This document shows positions 51,257 to 61,105 of a stretch of DNA of 64,000 nucleotides, piece by piece; the first letter of the stretch is position 1, and each line of letters begins with the position of its first letter. Origin of the DNA: Tritrichomonas musculus (lineage: Eukaryota > Parabasalia > Tritrichomonadida > Tritrichomonadidae); assembly GCA_039105265.1 (NCBI GenBank), contig JAPFFF010000004.1, positions 3,348,001 to 3,412,000 of the forward strand. The letters are read 5' to 3'. The notes below the pieces were generated by a model. It saw nothing but the letters and a program-made list of their open reading frames with translations. It did no database searches and was not told where the DNA came from. Made by a program: the position numbers and the translations under genes.

Positions 51257-53395
51257 TTAAACAAGACCTTTGTTTCCTGCTTGTTGGAAGAATTTCTTTT
51301 TGATTTCCTCTTTGACTTTTTCTCTGTATTGCTGAAAAGTGCCATTAAACTCAGTAATATTTTTGCCTTCACAAATAAATATTTGTTTAGCAATCATATT
51401 TGCAAAAGCTTGGTCGTGAGTTACAGCTACGATAGCTCCGTTATATTCTTTTAAGGCTTGGCCAAGAGCCTCAATAGAGTCCATATCAAGGTTGTTTGTA
51501 ACTTCATCCAAAAGAAAGAGATGAGGATGCATCATTGCGCAAGATGCAAGAACAATACGTGTTTTTTGTCCACCACTGAGTGATTGGATTGGTTGTAAAA
51601 TTTGATCGCTCGTTAAACCAAATTTCCCTAATAAACCTCTGATCTCTTGAACTTGATATTGTGATTTGTATAAATCTAGCATGTATTGTAGGGGAGTTGA
51701 CTTGTAATCAAGTTGATCAACATGATGTTGTGAAAAGAAGGCAATTCTCAAGTTAGATACCATTTGATAAAATCCTTGATTAGGTTTTAACCTTCCAATC
51801 AATAAATTGATAAATGTTGATTTGCCTGTCCCATTTTCACCGATAACCACAATTTTTGAATCTCTTTTGAGTGTGAAATTAAGATGCTCAAAAATGTTGA
51901 TATTAGGAACATATCCAAAAGTGACATCTTCAAGCATTATAATATTTTCTTGTGCCGCTTGTGAAGTTGATTTAAATTCGAATTTGACTTCATCATCAAG
52001 TTCAATCAATTCTATTTTTTCTTTCTTTGCAATATTCTTAAGTCGAGCTTGCGCAATGGCTGCCGTTTTCGCTTTTACTCCAAGCCTTCTAACAAAATCC
52101 ATTTTGTGATCAATGTCTCTCTTTTGGGCTTCAGCTTTTGATTCAAGATTTGCAACTTTAGTTTTGAATTGTTCATTGAATGAAGTCCAATTTCCTTTGT
52201 AAGTAACTAGTTTTTTGTCTTTCAAATGAATAATGTGAGTGCAAACGTTATCAAGAAAAACGCGATCGTGTGAAACAACAAGAAGAATTTGGTCGCCACA
52301 GCTACGTGTTAAATATTCTTCAAGCCAGCAAACTGAAGGTGCATCAAGGTGACCTGTTGGTTCATCCAATAAAAGAACGTCGGGTGATATGTATAGTGCT
52401 TGAGCCAAAGAAACGCGCATTCGGAAACCACCAGACATTAATGATAAAGGTTGGTTTAGTTGTTCTTTTGAAAATCCGAGAGCTGTGAGAATCATTGCAG
52501 CACGTGATTCAGAATCTTCAGCGCCAATTGCTTGAAGTCTCTTTTCTATTTGAAAGAGCTCATTATGTGTATCATCATCATCATTTTTTCCATGTAAAAG
52601 TGCATTTTGACGATCTAATAATTCTGTTCTTTCAACGTCAACATCGAGAACAGATTGAAGAACTGTCCTTTCACTAATTGGTGCTTCTTGTTGGACATGT
52701 ATGATAAGAAGATCATCAGGAATTCCATTTATCAATGATGAACTGATATATTTCATTAAAGTTGTTTTGCCAAGGCCGTTGCGTCCAACCAAGCCATACC
52801 TATTTCCTGGTGTAAGTTTCAATGTTGCATTCTCAATAAGAATATGTGGTCCAATTGTAACTGTTATAGGATTGAGAATTAAAGGTCGTGGTTGTCGAAC
52901 TTCAGGTCTTCTGAAACCCATTCCTTTTTTGAATTGAGCATTCTCTTTTTCATCAATTTCAAGATGACGTTTTCTAATCTTTTCTAGATTTTCTTCATCC
53001 AAGCCAAAGTTCTTAGATTGGTTTAATTTATCTTCTTGAATTGAATCAAGGTCTCCAGAATCTTCAATTTGTTTTCGTGCTTTATTATCTCTTTCATTGG
53101 CAAAAGGATCGATACTTGTTGATTTATCGTTGTCAATCAAAGAAGACATTTTAATTGTACAATCTAATTTTTCAGATGATTGTTCATCAGGTTGATCTCT
53201 TAAGTGAAAAAATTTTTCAGCTAAATTATTTGCATCTTCTTCAGATGAAACAACGCCATCAAGTCCCAAGAATATTGGAATAGCAACATCTTTAAAATCG
53301 TCTATTGTTTCAGATGATTCAGCTGCTTCTTTGATATAATTTGCCATATCTTCGTCATCAATTAACTTATGTAATTCTTTTTCGAGTTGTTCCAT
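51257..53395 (-). CDS. ABCF-family ATPase (GCN20/ABCF3-like)
   Basis: The 712-residue protein has an N-terminal region like ABCF3/GCN20 and two ABC cassettes without membrane domains. Cassette 1: Walker A GLVGRNGLGKTTL, signature SLMSGGFRMRV, Walker B LLLDEPTGHLD. Cassette 2: VIGENGTGKST, LSGGQKTRI and FLLDEVTNNLD. The length matches human ABCF3 (709). In yeast, Gcn20 works with Gcn1 at the ribosome in Gcn2 activation. The second Walker-B extension reads DEVTNN rather than the usual DEPTNH, so Pro and the H-loop-side His of that motif differ; the catalytic Glu is kept. Confidence 0.92.
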   Translation of the reverse strand: MEQLEKELHKLIDDEDMANYIKEAAESSETIDDFKDVAIPIFLGLDGVVSSEEDANNLAEKFFHLRDQPDEQSSEKLDCTIKMSSLIDNDKSTSIDPFANERDNKARKQIEDSGDLDSIQEDKLNQSKNFGLDEENLEKIRKRHLEIDEKENAQFKKGMGFRRPEVRQPRPLILNPITVTIGPHILIENATLKLTPGNRYGLVGRNGLGKTTLMKYISSSLINGIPDDLLIIHVQQEAPISERTVLQSVLDVDVERTELLDRQNALLHGKNDDDDTHNELFQIEKRLQAIGAEDSESRAAMILTALGFSKEQLNQPLSLMSGGFRMRVSLAQALYISPDVLLLDEPTGHLDAPSVCWLEEYLTRSCGDQILLVVSHDRVFLDNVCTHIIHLKDKKLVTYKGNWTSFNEQFKTKVANLESKAEAQKRDIDHKMDFVRRLGVKAKTAAIAQARLKNIAKKEKIELIELDDEVKFEFKSTSQAAQENIIMLEDVTFGYVPNINIFEHLNFTLKRDSKIVVIGENGTGKSTFINLLIGRLKPNQGFYQMVSNLRIAFFSQHHVDQLDYKSTPLQYMLDLYKSQYQVQEIRGLLGKFGLTSDQILQPIQSLSGGQKTRIVLASCAMMHPHLFLLDEVTNNLDMDSIEALGQALKEYNGAIVAVTHDQAFANMIAKQIFICEGKNITEFNGTFQQYREKVKEEIKKKFFQQAGNKGLV

Positions 53396-54119
53396 TTTAA
53401 AATGATTTGATCAAAGAAATTTCAAGAAAAAAATTGAATAATTGATCAAACCTTTCATACTCAAATTTCAATGCAAGGTTGGTAATTTTTTTATTTAATT
53501 TTTCATAAATATCCTGAATTCATTGATTATTTTTAAATAAAAAAGGATGATATATTAAAATTTATTTGATTAGTTCTTTAAATAAATATCTTGTCGGCCA
53601 TTTTATTTAGGTTGAAAATAATTATCAAGGGCATTTATTTAATTACTGAACATACTATAATATTTTAAAAAAGAACATAATAAATAAATTGAAGAGAAAA
53701 TTTTGATCAAAAATTCGATGTTACAGAAATGAAATTTCAACGGATTGTCGTATCTTTCTATTATATAATATTTCAAGGATAAAACTATGCTTTCTATGTA
53801 GATAATATTTAAAAAAATTGAATAATGGGTTTCAATCATTTGGCAAAACTCATTCAAGTCCCAAAGGAATTCTATATGAATAAATTATTAAACGGACATA
53901 TCTGAAACTTTCTTGTTAATTATAAATCCTATATATATTCATTATTTATAGAGTTACAAAATAAATTTAATTTTTTTGTTTATAATTAATATGATGGTAA
54001 TTTAAAATATTTTATGATCCATATTATATACATTATATATCTAGAAATCGATGAAATATTATTAAAAAAAATTCATTATACTTATTGAATAAATTAAATA
54101 GATACTTAAAAAATCTATA
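53396..54119. other. AT-rich spacer between divergent genes
   Basis: About 720 bases between the divergent ABCF and coiled-coil genes. A 72-codon minus frame (53639-53857) is not credible. No shared bidirectional motif recognised. Confidence 0.45.
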
Positions 54120-56147
54120 ATGTCAACAAAAGATTATAATTATTATTCCAATAATAATTATCAACGCCCCAACCCAAGTGAATTTAGACAATCAAAAAAT
54201 AGATATTCTAGTCCAATTAATTTATTTCAGCAGTCTAATAATAAATACAATGTATCAAGAAATGCACAGGTAAATGACCATGATTATTCAAGCACATCGT
54301 CTGGCCCTCTAGCTGCATCACCAGATCAATCTAATAATCGTGAATTTGTTTTAAGCCCTGATATTCGTAATTCACCAAAAAGGCAAGATATTTTATATAA
54401 TGAACATAACTTAATCCCAAGATATAAAGAATTTAATACATTGAATTTAGATTTATCTCAAGATCAAGATAAAAAGCAATTCACTCAAAATGATAAACTC
54501 AAAAATGAAAGCCTTAATCTTAAAAATGAAAATAGTAAACTCAAAAAAGAAAATAGTGAGTTGTTAGTTAATTTGGAAAAAAATCAAGATATCATTAAAG
54601 AAAAAGAAAAAAATATTTGTTCATTAAACAGTAAACTAAATCGTATCAAAGATTTCAATGATAAGCTTAAAAATGCATATACCAAAACTGATAATATTAT
54701 ACGATCAATATCGAAATTGATTTATAGCGAATTAGAATTAGATGTTCAAGATTCAAGCCCAAAAATATCCCCAGTTAAATTAATTCAACAACTTATTACA
54801 ACAAAAAGTGACCAGATCCAAACATTATCACTAGAAAACCAAAATTATAAAAAAGAGCTTCAAAATTTCCGAAATATTTTAATTAGCAAAGAAAAAGATT
54901 TGGTGATTGATCCAAAAGATACTGAACTCGAAATATTTCAAAAAGTATATTTTGATAAAAATGCAAAGTTAAATTCATTTTCAACTGCATATACTAAACT
55001 TAAAAGCCAAATGTCATTAGTAAAAAAAGAAAATCAAGATATAAAACAGCTTTTAATTGATAAAGGAGTTATTCAAATGGAAAATCCAAATCTTAATATT
55101 GCTGACTCTATTAATCAAATAATTGTGGAGAAAGAACAAATTGAGAAAGAATTATCTCCACTCTCCGAAAAAAATAAATCGCTCAAAAAAGAAAATAATG
55201 AACTTCGTTGCAAATTATTACTCCAAATGGAATCAAATATAACTAGCATTCAAAACCAATACGAAAAAATTAATCAGAAATTAGATGATATTTCTTCTGA
55301 TACTTCATATATGAGAAATAAGATTCCATTCATCAATAATATAGAAAATGAAGTTCTTATTGGCACAAATAATAACGAAATTTCCATTGAGAAAAAAGTT
55401 TTAGATGAACTAATTGATTTATTTAATATTCAAAAAAATGAGAACCTCATTGAAGAAAATTCGGAAAATAAGTATGGTCTTCTAATTGATAAGATCAAGG
55501 AAATGAAAAGCCAAAATGAAAATTTTATATCACAAAAAATTTCAAATGATAGTGATAATAGTCAATTTACTGCCCAAAAAAAAGTTTTCGATGAATTAAT
55601 TGATTTATTTGATATTCAAGAAGATACCAGTTGCATTAATGAAAACTCAACAAATAAATATAATCTTCTCATCGATAAAATTATGGAAATGAGAAACCAA
55701 AATGAAATTCTTGCCTTACAAAAAATTATAAATGATAGAAATGATGAAATTTCTATAGAAAAGAATACTTTAGATAAATTAATTAATATTTTAAATATTT
55801 TTAATGATTCGCGCTTCAAAGAAGATGATTCGGAATCAAATTATAATCTTATTATAACAAAAATTGAAGAACTTCAAAATCAAATAGCAAATGAAAATGC
55901 TGGCAATTATAATAATGATCAAGAAATTGAAGAGTTAAAGAGAAACTTACAGCATACAATTGATGATCAAGCAGAAAAAATAATAGAATTAAATAAACAA
56001 AAAGAATATCTTCAACAGCAAAAAGAGTCATCAGACGAACTTCTCCGAAGGCATGTAAAATTAATTAAAACAGAAAATGATAAACAAATTCGGAGATTAA
56101 AATATATGCAAAGAATGGAAATTAAAGAACTGATTAATCAGTCTTAA
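54120..56147 (+). CDS. Coiled-coil protein with three 61-62-residue internal repeats
   Basis: The 675-residue protein has an Asn/Ser-rich N-terminus (1-125), then long coiled coil (about 125-260 and 600-670). Between about residues 421 and 605 there are three degenerate tandem copies of a 61-62-residue unit, each starting with a ..EKKVLDELIDLFNI-type helix followed by N(S/T)xNKYxLLIDKIxEM and a QNE linker. At DNA level the units begin near 55380, 55566 and 55749. The diverged copies imply an old duplication. No catalytic motif; likely cytoskeletal, function unknown. Confidence 0.8.
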   Translation: MSTKDYNYYSNNNYQRPNPSEFRQSKNRYSSPINLFQQSNNKYNVSRNAQVNDHDYSSTSSGPLAASPDQSNNREFVLSPDIRNSPKRQDILYNEHNLIPRYKEFNTLNLDLSQDQDKKQFTQNDKLKNESLNLKNENSKLKKENSELLVNLEKNQDIIKEKEKNICSLNSKLNRIKDFNDKLKNAYTKTDNIIRSISKLIYSELELDVQDSSPKISPVKLIQQLITTKSDQIQTLSLENQNYKKELQNFRNILISKEKDLVIDPKDTELEIFQKVYFDKNAKLNSFSTAYTKLKSQMSLVKKENQDIKQLLIDKGVIQMENPNLNIADSINQIIVEKEQIEKELSPLSEKNKSLKKENNELRCKLLLQMESNITSIQNQYEKINQKLDDISSDTSYMRNKIPFINNIENEVLIGTNNNEISIEKKVLDELIDLFNIQKNENLIEENSENKYGLLIDKIKEMKSQNENFISQKISNDSDNSQFTAQKKVFDELIDLFDIQEDTSCINENSTNKYNLLIDKIMEMRNQNEILALQKIINDRNDEISIEKNTLDKLINILNIFNDSRFKEDDSESNYNLIITKIEELQNQIANENAGNYNNDQEIEELKRNLQHTIDDQAEKIIELNKQKEYLQQQKESSDELLRRHVKLIKTENDKQIRRLKYMQRMEIKELINQS

Positions 56148-56316
56148 TTGCCTGAAATTAAATGAATGTGATAGAGTTGCTTTTAATTCAAATCGGAATG
56201 ATCATTCCTTGTTGATTAATAAAATTTTTAATAAACTTTTTGATTTATTTAACTTAAAATTTTTGAATTAAAAATTGTGTTAAAATGATACGTTTATAAA
56301 AATAAATTAAATAAAA

Positions 56317-57528
56317 ATGGAAAAAGGAAATATTTTACAATCACGAATAACTTCGCTCGCATCATATTTAAGATCTACTGTTGAACAACTCCACCGTGAC
56401 AGATTAATTCTTCAGCTTACTGGTGGATCAGTGAATTCAAATGAGTTATCGCAAAATATGGTAGATGTTTTTCAAACTACGATAACAAGCGATCGTGAAA
56501 AATATATAGACGAGCTAATCAGCAAATTAGCAAAAATCAAAAATGAAAAAGGAAATATTGAAGTCGAGTTATCACAAATTCAATTACAAAACTCTAAAGA
56601 AACAGATTTGCTATCGCAAGAAAACGAGCAATTAAAGGCTCAAGTTGAAGCATTGGAATCAAAGAGGAAGAATGTTGAATGGAAACAGCAAAGAAAAGAA
56701 AAAACATATCGAAATCAGCTCAAAGAAAAAGAAACGCAAGTTATGCAGTTTAAGCAGCTAATTGATACTGTTCAAGATGCTGAGCAAACGCTTTTTCAGA
56801 AGATTAAAGAAATTCGATCATCTTTTGCAAAACTTCAAAGGAATCAAATTCGTCTTTTAAATCAAGCCAAAACCATGTGCACTACACAAATCATAGAAAC
56901 TATTGAGCTTGCAGTATCGCAGCAGCAATCGATTTATTCAAAAAAAGAAGGCGAAATTACGCAATATATCGATCATGAAAAAAGGCAGCAAGAACAGCTT
57001 ACCAATCAATCGCAGCAGATGCTTGATATATTAAATGGATTTATAGGTGATGATCCTTCTGTTAAGCCAATAGCATTTTCAATTGATGATTTTTGTAATC
57101 GTTCTAGTGAAGTTAGAGAATTTATTAATGATATTATTGAAGCCAAAAAGAAAAGTGCGGTTCAAAGTTTAAAAAGGCAAGTAATTGAATCTCTCCCTGG
57201 AATTAATATTGGTGAAAATCAGAACATTACAGAAGCAATAGATATGCATCTTAAAGCCAGAATTAAAGCTAAAGAAATCGAATGCCAAAAAATTCTTAAA
57301 GAAAGTGAGCAAAGAGAAGCGTTATTAAAGCAAAAGCTTAAAGAAGCTATAGAGAAAATACAAAAACTTCAAGACTCTGAGAGCGATTTCAGATATATGG
57401 AAGAATTTGATAAACAGAAAACAGAATGGGAAAATAATTACAAGAAACTTGATGAAACGATGTCTATTATCAGTAAATCAAGAACAAGTGTTAGTTCTGC
57501 TTCAAGAAGCACCATATCAAATGAATAA
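56317..57528 (+). CDS. Coiled-coil protein, unknown
   Basis: This is a 403-residue, mostly alpha-helical protein. A short globular N-terminal region (MEKGNILQSRITSLASYL..LQLTGGSV) precedes coiled coils at about 60-160 and 320-380, with a central helical domain (about 165-300) containing DDPSVKPIAFSIDDFC. The tail is Ser/Thr-rich. The same strand as the preceding coiled-coil gene, 170 bases on. I cannot assign a family; a flagellar or cytoskeletal role would fit the composition but is speculation. Confidence 0.75.
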   Translation: MEKGNILQSRITSLASYLRSTVEQLHRDRLILQLTGGSVNSNELSQNMVDVFQTTITSDREKYIDELISKLAKIKNEKGNIEVELSQIQLQNSKETDLLSQENEQLKAQVEALESKRKNVEWKQQRKEKTYRNQLKEKETQVMQFKQLIDTVQDAEQTLFQKIKEIRSSFAKLQRNQIRLLNQAKTMCTTQIIETIELAVSQQQSIYSKKEGEITQYIDHEKRQQEQLTNQSQQMLDILNGFIGDDPSVKPIAFSIDDFCNRSSEVREFINDIIEAKKKSAVQSLKRQVIESLPGINIGENQNITEAIDMHLKARIKAKEIECQKILKESEQREALLKQKLKEAIEKIQKLQDSESDFRYMEEFDKQKTEWENNYKKLDETMSIISKSRTSVSSASRSTISNE

Positions 57529-57644
57529 AATTTGTTTTGTTTTTGATAAATGAGTTATAATCAGAATCTTTGCTTTTAAAAAAAAAATTGAATTTTTGAA
57601 TTAGAATGCGAACATTTATGTTTTGAAATTTTGGTATAATTGAA

Positions 57645-58661
57645 ATGATTAGTGATGAAGATGGAATTGATGTAGAAGATCCATCATTTCCTGGATTCAG
57701 TACATGGGAAAGAACAAAATTCTGTTGTACAGATAATGCGATTTCTATTCATAATGTTGATGCTGTTTTCCTTGGTCATTGGGAAGTTAATCTTCCTTTT
57801 CCAATTGCAGTCTCTATTATTATTATTGGAGCTTATCTTATTGAAATGGTTTTGATTCTTCCTGATTATGGGAAACCAGGAATCATCTTAGCTCCAATTG
57901 TTTCTATTTTATTTTTTTTATTCATTTATTCTTACTACAGAATTATTATAGATGGTCCTGGTTATCTTCCTTTCTATTGGCCAATGAGGCATGTTACCCT
58001 CAATCTCCAACCTCAAAGAAATTCAGTAATTAGCGAATCAAATCATAATAATGACTCTTCATCACTCCTTCATTCAGATGATCTTTCTCCATCTGGAATT
58101 GTGTCAAACAAAAAACAGCATGAATGGGCAAAAAAAAGGCCAAGACCACCAAGATGTACGTTATCTACTGGAGGTAGACGATTTGTCCTTCGTCCTGATC
58201 ATATTTGTGGCTGGACATCGAGTTGGATTGGTAAGAGAAATTACAAATTCTTTCTTTTATTCAATTTTTGGGGATTCATCTATATAATTTTTTATTTAAC
58301 ACTCAATACAATTGAAATTATAAAATTAATACAAGCAGAAATCCCATCCCCTGTCATTATAATATTTTTTGTCTTTGAGTTCCTTGCTATTGTTTTCTTG
58401 GTTCTGACAGGATCTTTCGTGATCTCTCATACCCTTCAAATGTTCAAGAATATTACAAGTTGGGAAGAATGGAAAAACGTTGATCCAGCATCATATGATC
58501 AAGGATGTATTAAAAACACAGAAGATGTTTGTGGACCTATTTCAAAATGGTATACTTACTTACTTCCAATATCACCTTGGGTCGAAATGTCAAATATCGA
58601 ACTTATTGAAAATTATCCTACTATTCAAATCCCAGAGCGAGAAGAATCATCTGAGTTGTAA
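57645..58661 (+). CDS. DHHC-like palmitoyltransferase with degenerate zinc core
   Basis: The 338-residue membrane protein has four predicted transmembrane helices (about 51-72, 80-98, 203-225, 235-262) with a cytosolic loop of DHHC type between helices 2 and 3. The loop shows RPPRCTL, then VLRPDHICGW (D185-H186-I187-C188), then GKRNYKFFLLF, matching the DHHC cysteine-rich domain RPPRxxHC..C..CVLRxDHHCPW..NCVGxxNYRFF. The second His is Ile and several zinc-binding Cys/His positions are gone. After helix 4 the TTxE-like motif TSWEEW is present. Cys188, the acyl carrier in this family, remains. It may palmitoylate proteins at reduced capacity or act as a non-catalytic partner (inference). Confidence 0.78.
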   Translation: MISDEDGIDVEDPSFPGFSTWERTKFCCTDNAISIHNVDAVFLGHWEVNLPFPIAVSIIIIGAYLIEMVLILPDYGKPGIILAPIVSILFFLFIYSYYRIIIDGPGYLPFYWPMRHVTLNLQPQRNSVISESNHNNDSSSLLHSDDLSPSGIVSNKKQHEWAKKRPRPPRCTLSTGGRRFVLRPDHICGWTSSWIGKRNYKFFLLFNFWGFIYIIFYLTLNTIEIIKLIQAEIPSPVIIIFFVFEFLAIVFLVLTGSFVISHTLQMFKNITSWEEWKNVDPASYDQGCIKNTEDVCGPISKWYTYLLPISPWVEMSNIELIENYPTIQIPEREESSEL

Positions 58662-58792
58662 ATATTTATATTTGTTTTATTATCCATTTTAAATTCATAA
58701 ATATATATGTATATTATTATTTCTTTATATGCGAGCAATTATCAATTCAAAAAAAATCGATAATATTTTTACGGTCAAAATTTTATAAAATA

Positions 58793-58798
58793 TCATTT
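58793..58798 (+). promoter_or_regulatory. Possible initiator (Inr) TCATTT
   Basis: TCATTTATT lies about 14 bases before the ATG of the Vta1-like gene and fits the trichomonad TCA(+1)Y(T/A) initiator. The short leader distance makes it plausible. Confidence 0.45.
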
Positions 58799-58808
58799 AT
58801 TTTTATTT

Positions 58809-59864
58809 ATGTCGAAAAATATTCCTCCGGAGTTTAAAAGTTTGGCAAAATATTTAGAAGCTGGACTAAAAATTGAAAGTATTAATCCTGCAGTCTGTGC
58901 ATGGATGAAAAATTTTTTTTATGAAAATTGTGTAGGTTATACCGAAGAATACCCTGTTTCTCCTCAAGCGCAACAATTTTTACAAAGTTTTGCTGCTACC
59001 TTACCCCAAAATCCGCCTAATGGTCCTCAACTAGCACAAGAATTTGCAGATGATTTCTTTGCATCTTTAAATAACCAATTCAATGATGGAAATTTAAGAT
59101 ATGGAATGATCAGTGATTTTCAAATTTGCGCATTGATATTTGGAACTCTCGATGGAGAACAAAACGCAGCAAATTCTAATACATGTAAACTAGCTGCTGT
59201 AAAAATTAAAAAAATGATGAATAAACAATTACAAAAAGGTAAGAATGAAGGTGGATCACCACCTCAATTTTCAAATACAAGTGGTGGACCACCAGTTTTT
59301 ACACCTCAAGGAGGCTCATCTGGAGGACCACCTGTCTTCACACCACAGGGAGGTTCATCAGGAGGACCACCTGTCTTCACACCACAGGGAGGTTCATCAG
59401 GAGGACCACCTGTCTTCACACCACAAGGAGGTTCGTCAGGAGGACCACCTGTCTTCACACCACAGGGAGGTTCATCAGGAGGACTACCTGTCTTCACACC
59501 ACAAGGAGGTTCGTCAGGAGGACCACCTGTTTTTACACCTCAAGGAGGTTCGTCAGGAGGACCACCTGTATTTACACCAAATAATAGTGGTGCTCCACCA
59601 TCATACCAGCCGTCTTCACCTGCTCAATTCAAGCCACCTGTTGATCCAAAATTTGATGTTGATTCTGCAAAGCACTTACTTCAATCTCTTGGATATAATA
59701 TAGTAAATTCATCAAATATTCCACCTTTAAATCAGCAGAGTTATGTTACAGTTGAGAGTTACCTTGACTATGCTTTGAAAGGAATCAAAGATTCTGATAA
59801 AGAAACATGTCTTGGCTATTTAAAGGACGCTCTTAATTCCTGGAATTCAGGCGGATATGCATAA
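58809..59864 (+). CDS. Vta1/LIP5-like protein with tandem-repeat linker
   Basis: The 351-residue protein has an N-terminal helical region (1-138: FKSLAKYLEAGLKIESINPAVCAWMKNFF) like the N-terminal microtubule-interacting/Vta1 domain, which begins with helical LAK/LAQ segments before DPVVAY. The short C-terminal helix pair (YLDYALKGIKDSDKETCLGYLKDAL) parallels the Vta1 C-terminal domain that activates Vps4. Between them is a disordered Gly/Ser/Pro linker made of eight 13-residue units. By analogy with Vta1/LIP5 it would stimulate the Vps4 ATPase during ESCRT-III disassembly in multivesicular-body sorting. The assignment rests on layout and helix pattern. Confidence 0.6.
   Translation: MSKNIPPEFKSLAKYLEAGLKIESINPAVCAWMKNFFYENCVGYTEEYPVSPQAQQFLQSFAATLPQNPPNGPQLAQEFADDFFASLNNQFNDGNLRYGMISDFQICALIFGTLDGEQNAANSNTCKLAAVKIKKMMNKQLQKGKNEGGSPPQFSNTSGGPPVFTPQGGSSGGPPVFTPQGGSSGGPPVFTPQGGSSGGPPVFTPQGGSSGGPPVFTPQGGSSGGLPVFTPQGGSSGGPPVFTPQGGSSGGPPVFTPNNSGAPPSYQPSSPAQFKPPVDPKFDVDSAKHLLQSLGYNIVNSSNIPPLNQQSYVTVESYLDYALKGIKDSDKETCLGYLKDALNSWNSGGYA
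59283..59582 (+). repeat. In-frame 39-bp tandem repeat, 8 units
   Basis: Eight head-to-tail copies of a unit coding GGPPVFTPQGGSS lie within the Vta1-like gene; the last is truncated. Unit 6 has GGLPVF. Copies differ mainly at synonymous sites. This array should vary in copy number between strains. Confidence 0.95.
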
Positions 59865-60012
59865 AAATTTTATTTGCAAACCATCTTTTTATTTTAACTT
59901 CATAAATAATATTTGCATTTGTACTCAATAACTATTCATAAATTTATATACCATTCAATTTTCATAGCTAGTCCGATCAATAATTAAGAATAAGAATATT
60001 TTAAAATATAAA

Positions 60013-60876
60013 ATGTCTGAAGAACCTGCCAAATACGAGTCTAAAATCATCGAAACGCGACGCGGAAAAATTCATTATCTTGAATGGACTTCAGAAAATT
60101 CGCCCATTATTATAGTTTTACCAGGATTTACAATACCAGCTTTGGCGTATACAGCAATTGGCGATGATTTCCAAGATTATGGTTTTTCGGTCATTATTGT
60201 TGATTATTGGGGACGAGGTGAAACTGGCGCACCTACTGATGGTAAATATTCTCTATCATCGCAAATTTCGCTCGTATTAACGCTTATCAATCAATTAAGA
60301 ATTACCAAATGTAATATTGTAGGAATTTCATATGGTGCAGCGGTAGCAGCTGGTCTTGTTTCTCTTGTCACCGAAAAAATTGATAAAATGGCCTTTATCT
60401 CACCTCTTCAATTTACAACAGAAATGCCAACTCATCTTCAAAAATTTGTTCTTGGAGCTCCCTATATCGGTCCTATGATACTTAGCTGGACAGCTCCAAC
60501 AATGGTTCCACAACTTGTCAAGTATCACTTTCAAAATCCAGATGAAGTCCCAGAATCTGTAGAAAGAATAACAAAAATTTGTATTGATCAGTTCAAAAGT
60601 GGTAATTTGCATCCATATGCAATATCAAAGTCAATTGCAGCTTTCGAAGAATCTGATATTGAGCATAGTTTTGCTGGATTGTCAGCTGTAAATAAAAAGA
60701 TGATTGTCCTTATTGGAGCCGAAGACAAATTAGTAAGCGCATCAGAGTGTCAATCTTGGTGGACAAGATGGATTCAGAATGCATCCATATTAAATTGTGA
60801 TGATCTTGGCCATTTAATGTACTTTGAACAAGAAAGTCGAGTTGCCAAAAGTATTGCCAAATTCATATTATCTTAA
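60013..60876 (+). CDS. Alpha/beta hydrolase
   Basis: The 287-residue protein has the alpha/beta-hydrolase fold. An oxyanion-hole-type region VLPGFT lies around 36-41, a strand-helix with VDYWGRGETG (63-72) and a nucleophile elbow GISYGAA with S106. The acid D238 (IGAEDKLV) and histidine H267 (DDLGHLMYFE) complete a plausible Ser-Asp-His triad. This resembles bacterial-type esterase, thioesterase or dehalogenase-like hydrolases acting on small substrates. Substrate is unknown. No signal peptide or membrane anchor, so probably cytosolic. Confidence 0.88.
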   Translation: MSEEPAKYESKIIETRRGKIHYLEWTSENSPIIIVLPGFTIPALAYTAIGDDFQDYGFSVIIVDYWGRGETGAPTDGKYSLSSQISLVLTLINQLRITKCNIVGISYGAAVAAGLVSLVTEKIDKMAFISPLQFTTEMPTHLQKFVLGAPYIGPMILSWTAPTMVPQLVKYHFQNPDEVPESVERITKICIDQFKSGNLHPYAISKSIAAFEESDIEHSFAGLSAVNKKMIVLIGAEDKLVSASECQSWWTRWIQNASILNCDDLGHLMYFEQESRVAKSIAKFILS

Positions 60877-61105
60877 TTTTTTCTTCATTCTATATTTTTA
60901 TTTCTATATGTGATTTCTTTTCTTCACTTCTCTCAAGTAGTATTATTCGATGTAAATAATTATTTTCATTTTTTCTAAACTCGTCATTTTAAATACCTAG
61001 ATTTGATTTCTTCATTCTATATGCGTAAAAGCAAAAACTTGATGTATGTGTATAAAATAGTTTATTCAAAAAAGATATAAAAGAAAATAATCTAAAAAAA
61101 TAAAA

